Below are positions 61,641 to 64,000 of a DNA stretch of 64,000 nt, one piece after another. A program made the translations under genes and the position numbers. The notes under the pieces were generated by a model. That model had not been told where the DNA came from. It ran no database searches and worked only from the letters and a program-made list of their open reading frames with translations. Location of the stretch: assembly GCA_040220895.1 (NCBI GenBank), contig JAVJVY010000020.1, positions 62,001 through 126,000 on the forward strand. Reading direction: 5' to 3'. Every line of letters begins with the position of its first letter. Position 1 is the stretch's first letter. The stretch is from UBA11591 sp040220895. GTDB lineage: Bacteria; Bacteroidota; Bacteroidia; Flavobacteriales_E; Vicingaceae.

Positions 61641-62297
61641 ATGAAATCGAATCAGGAAATCTCAATCTTACACGCCAACTCCAATGTCTTGATGCATCGG
61701 GGATTGGTCGAGGTATGTGGTCAGGACATGGGTGTTTCCAAGCTGGATCAGGCCTCTGACAGGGAATCCCTTTTTAACCGTCTTTCAAAAAGCGATTACG
61801 ACATCGTCATTATTGACCCAAATAAGGACCACGGTTTTCAGCAGGACGATGTCTTAATGCTCAAGGAAAAGTATGATGACCAGTCAGTATTGATCATTTC
61901 GAGCACAACTGATGAAAACATGGTTTTGAACAATCTTGAAAGAGGAGTGCAAGGTTACCTGACTTATGAATGTGACAAAGATGAGTTGATCCACGCGCTA
62001 TTTGCCATAAAAAAAGGAGAAAAATTCTACTGCAACAAAGTGCTCGACATTGTATTCAATAAACACCTTTACAAAAGAGAAGAAGATAACTGCGAACCCA
62101 CTAGTCTGACTCCACGGGAAACCGAAATTGCCTCGTTATTGGCTAAAGGTCTGACTAATAAGGAGGTGGCTGAGATGATTTTTCTAAGTCCGCATACTGT
62201 CCAAACCCACCGAAAGAATCTGATGAAAAAATTGGGAATCCGGTCCGCCTCGGAATTAACCCTGTACGCCGTAAGCACGGGTTTGATTCAGGCCTGA
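61641..62297 (+). CDS. LuxR/NarL-family response regulator
   Basis: The ATG at 61641 (MKSNQEISILHANSNVL) places the receiver right at the N-terminus; a TTG at 61593 would add 16 residues. The receiver keeps a candidate phospho-Asp in VIIDPNKD but looks divergent (few of the usual acidic pocket residues at the N-terminus). The C-terminal NarL-type HTH is standard: SLTPRETEIASLLAKGLTNKEVAEMIFLSPHTVQTHRKNLMKKLGI in pieces. No adjacent histidine kinase is seen. The dyad at 62299-62316 starts 2 bases after the stop. Confidence 0.88.
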   Translation: MKSNQEISILHANSNVLMHRGLVEVCGQDMGVSKLDQASDRESLFNRLSKSDYDIVIIDPNKDHGFQQDDVLMLKEKYDDQSVLIISSTTDENMVLNNLERGVQGYLTYECDKDELIHALFAIKKGEKFYCNKVLDIVFNKHLYKREEDNCEPTSLTPRETEIASLLAKGLTNKEVAEMIFLSPHTVQTHRKNLMKKLGIRSASELTLYAVSTGLIQA

Positions 62298-62298
62298 T

Positions 62299-62316
62299 AT
62301 ACCCTCTATAGGGTAT
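62299..62316. promoter_or_regulatory. NarL-like dyad at about -45 of the hmuY promoter
   Basis: ATACCCT (62299-62305) and AGGGTAT (62310-62316) are perfect 7-bp arms around CTAT. NarL-family proteins bind paired heptamers TACYYMT in a 7-2-7 arrangement; the arms here match TACCC in that geometry. There is no T tract, so a terminator is less likely. Confidence 0.6.
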
Positions 62317-62338
62317 CCTGTGAGTATGATTTCATGGT

Positions 62339-62346
62339 TAGATTTG
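62339..62346 (+). promoter_or_regulatory. -7 promoter element of hmuY-like gene
   Basis: TAGATTTG, exact TAnnTTTG, 39 bases before the ATG at 62386. The dyad at 62299-62316 is directly next to where the -33 box should be. Confidence 0.55.
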
Positions 62347-62385
62347 CACGGATTTTAACCTTTTTACCTAACCAACATTGCTCAC

Positions 62386-63603
62386 ATGAGACTTCTCTTA
62401 ACCTATATCCTTGCGCTGGCCATTGGTTTTTCTGCGATGGCGCAAACAACTGACACAGTATCACTGGGTGCTAATTATGCATTTCAGGTTTATTATGAAT
62501 TGGAAAGCGGCAATAAAACAAGTGGCCTTAAAAACGATTGGGACATTGCCTTTGAAACCACAACGGCTGGCTATTCAATTCTTGTTAACGCGGCAATTGG
62601 AACAGAGTTATACCTCTATCCCGGTGACACAAGTAATTGGGCTACTGTGGATACCACTGGTATGTCTAACTGGACAAGGAGACTCAATTCTGACACTTCC
62701 TGGCAATACGGAGCTTTTGCCCGGGATCAAAACAGTTTCGATGTCGGTTGGGGAACCTACAACATTATAACGCATCAGGTTGAAGGTGATAAATTGTTTG
62801 TTATCAAGCTAGGCAACGGCCAATACCAAAAAGTGTGGATCAAAAGTCTGGCCAACGGTGTTTATACATTCAGGCATGGAAATTTGAGTGGATCCATGGA
62901 TATGACACATAGCCTGAAGAAATCAGATTACGCGGGGAAAGATTTTGTTCATTATTCCTTACAAAACCATTCCGTCAGAAATAAAGAACCATTGGCCGAC
63001 AATTGGGACCTGTTTTTCGGTCAATTCGAGGCGTTCGTTCCGACCCCTTATTTGGTGGCCGGTGTTCTGCATAAAACCGGATGTAAATCTGCTATGGCCT
63101 ACCCGGTGGCAGATCCTTCAACATTTAATGACTTTGGCATTCAACAATTTTCAAATGAAATAAACGTGCTAGGATACGATTGGAAAAGTTACAACATGGC
63201 TATCATGGATTATGAATTAGCAGATAGCACGGTCTATTTTGTGAGAACCGCAAAAGGAGCGATCTGGAAGATCATTTTCCTTGATTTCGAGGGTGGTTCA
63301 ACAGGAAATGTCGTGTTTTCAAAGGAAAAGCTTATTGCCGCTGGTTTAACTAGTGAAAACGGTGCCGGAACCTTTAACGTCTTTCCAAATCCGGTTGACA
63401 AGGTACTTAATATCGTGTTTACGTCACAGGTCGATTTGTCCTATACCATGGTCGATCTTTCAGGGAGAGTTCATCTAAGTGGTCGATTGGCGGGGAACTC
63501 TACTGCGCAGTCCATCAATGTCCAAGACCTGACACCGGGAGTATATTTTCTTACATTGACCAATGGACAACAGAGCAATAGCCAGCGGGTGCTGGTCAAG
63601 TAA
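62386..63603 (+). CDS. HmuY-like heme-binding protein with T9SS sorting domain
   Basis: 405 residues with a signal peptide (LTYILALAIGFSAMAQ). The middle resembles HmuY-family proteins: LGANYAFQVYYELESG, KNDWDIAFETTTAGYSILVN, and a second similar segment PLADNWDLFFGQFEAF, indicating two related halves. The last 75 residues (FNVFPNPVDKVLNIVF to SQRVLVK) are a T9SS type A sorting domain, so it is secreted or surface-bound. The next gene is a TonB-dependent receptor, as in hmuYR heme-uptake loci. Heme binding is inferred; axial ligands are not assigned. Confidence 0.85.
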   Translation: MRLLLTYILALAIGFSAMAQTTDTVSLGANYAFQVYYELESGNKTSGLKNDWDIAFETTTAGYSILVNAAIGTELYLYPGDTSNWATVDTTGMSNWTRRLNSDTSWQYGAFARDQNSFDVGWGTYNIITHQVEGDKLFVIKLGNGQYQKVWIKSLANGVYTFRHGNLSGSMDMTHSLKKSDYAGKDFVHYSLQNHSVRNKEPLADNWDLFFGQFEAFVPTPYLVAGVLHKTGCKSAMAYPVADPSTFNDFGIQQFSNEINVLGYDWKSYNMAIMDYELADSTVYFVRTAKGAIWKIIFLDFEGGSTGNVVFSKEKLIAAGLTSENGAGTFNVFPNPVDKVLNIVFTSQVDLSYTMVDLSGRVHLSGRLAGNSTAQSINVQDLTPGVYFLTLTNGQQSNSQRVLVK

Positions 63604-63614
63604 AGTGCATTGAT

Positions 63615-64000
63615 TTGCAGTATTTTAAACTAAGGACTGTATTAATATTAACCGCTGCACTGCTGTGCACTGACTTGTGGTGTCAGAGCGAATTTATTGT
63701 TTCCGATCAAGAAGGAAAGGCGCTCATAGGGGCTCACATTACTTTTTCGCGTCTGGATCAAAAAGGCAAATCCTTGACTGTTTTAACCAATGCTGAAGGA
63801 AAAGCTACCATTCCTGCCGCTTACAAAGATCAGTCTGAACCATTTCTCTTATCCATCAGCTATTTGGGCTTCAAACCAATTATTGACACCTTATCGTCCC
63901 CAAGTACCAGGTCTTATTCATTGCAGGAAGACGACATTGCTCTTGATGGACTTGTAGTGACGGGGGAATACACACCTCAGAACCCTGAAAAGTCCGATCA
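63615..64000 (+). CDS. TonB-dependent receptor, N-terminal part (HmuR/SusC-like), partial
   Basis: Runs off the right edge after about 128 codons. The frame starts at a TTG with a hydrophobic N-terminus (LRTVLILTAALLCTDLWCQS). A carboxypeptidase-like regulatory (CarbopepD_reg) domain follows (FIVSDQEGKALIGAHITFS, AEGKATIPAAY), and then LDGLVVTGEYTPQNPEKS, the beginning of the plug. It starts 11 bases after the HmuY-like gene and is probably its heme-uptake partner. Confidence 0.85.
   Translation, partial: MQYFKLRTVLILTAALLCTDLWCQSEFIVSDQEGKALIGAHITFSRLDQKGKSLTVLTNAEGKATIPAAYKDQSEPFLLSISYLGFKPIIDTLSSPSTRSYSLQEDDIALDGLVVTGEYTPQNPEKSD

Noticed and set aside
1..64000. CRISPR arrays, rRNA, tRNA, transposase or integrase genes
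   Set aside because: No regularly spaced repeats, no conserved RNA signatures and no transposase motifs were found by eye.

Overview
This window is chromosomal DNA of a Gram-negative bacterium of the phylum Bacteroidota. The evidence is a short RpoD-type sigma factor (287 residues), an S46 dipeptidyl-peptidase, two proteins with a C-terminal type IX secretion sorting domain, a SusC/HmuR-type TonB-dependent receptor, DUF6702 and BatA-domain proteins, and many promoters with the Bacteroidota -7 element TAnnTTTG in place of a -10/-35 pair. Genes are dense, starts are often TTG/GTG, and 4-base ATGA overlaps are common. No rRNA, tRNA, CRISPR array, phage or transposase gene is visible. Class cannot be fixed from this window (a saprospirian or chitinophagian relative is plausible).

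Layout. 1-6058 (minus): an overlapping operon of a BatA/VWA membrane protein, a dihydroorotase-like protein with a degraded metal site, a PIG-L deacetylase and a DUF6702 protein. 6173-15294: S46 peptidase, rpoD with a clear terminator, lipoprotein cyclophilin, SRAP/HMCES-type protein, MsrA, Hsp20, TerB-like protein, universal stress protein (USP) and two outer-membrane proteins. 15492-20357 (plus): a carboxylate-amine ligase fused to a CBS pair, an AstE-like zinc hydrolase, two small unknown proteins, an ABM-domain protein and a small exported protein. 20359-24523: PIN-PhoH ATPase, TIGR01777 epimerase and two overlapping PPK2 kinases. 24532-32166 (minus): RND tripartite pump followed by a lipid acyltransferase and a fatty-acid desaturase. 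32234-35389 (minus): sulfide:quinone oxidoreductase, USP and two YeeE/YedE half-transporters, with a perfect Crp/Fnr-type dyad upstream.

35592-47291 is mixed: T9SS-exported esterase, START protein, two small regulatory intersections with overlapping or leaderless promoters, an envelope operon (pirin, unknown, polytopic glycosyltransferase-like protein, LTA-synthase-like sulfatase), class V PLP enzyme plus methyltransferase, GNAT and bestrophin. 47599-52763: typA, thioredoxin, and a tight RimB-RimK-AstE-DksA operon. 52899-59645: a lactamase-fold hydrolase and a LexA-like S24 repressor diverging from a translesion synthesis cassette (DnaE-type polymerase, GIY-YIG nuclease, DinB). That cassette is bracketed by two related palindromic repeats and carries an inverted pair of REP-like palindromes translated as the C-terminus of DnaE. 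59713-60823: TetR regulator with near-identical palindromes on both sides of its gene, and a thioesterase. 61593-64000: LuxR/NarL-type regulator, a NarL-like dyad next to a promoter, a HmuY-like T9SS heme-binding protein and the start of its TonB-dependent receptor.

The common themes are stress and starvation survival (USPs, Hsp20, TerB, PhoH, PPK2, SRAP, MsrA, SOS-type mutagenesis), two separate amide-ligase/AstE-hydrolase gene sets that may write and erase amino-acid tags, sulfide oxidation, and envelope or heme functions. The best candidates for undescribed biology are the CBS-ligase/AstE locus, the repeat-bracketed mutagenesis cassette, and the regulator-dyad-hmuY circuit.
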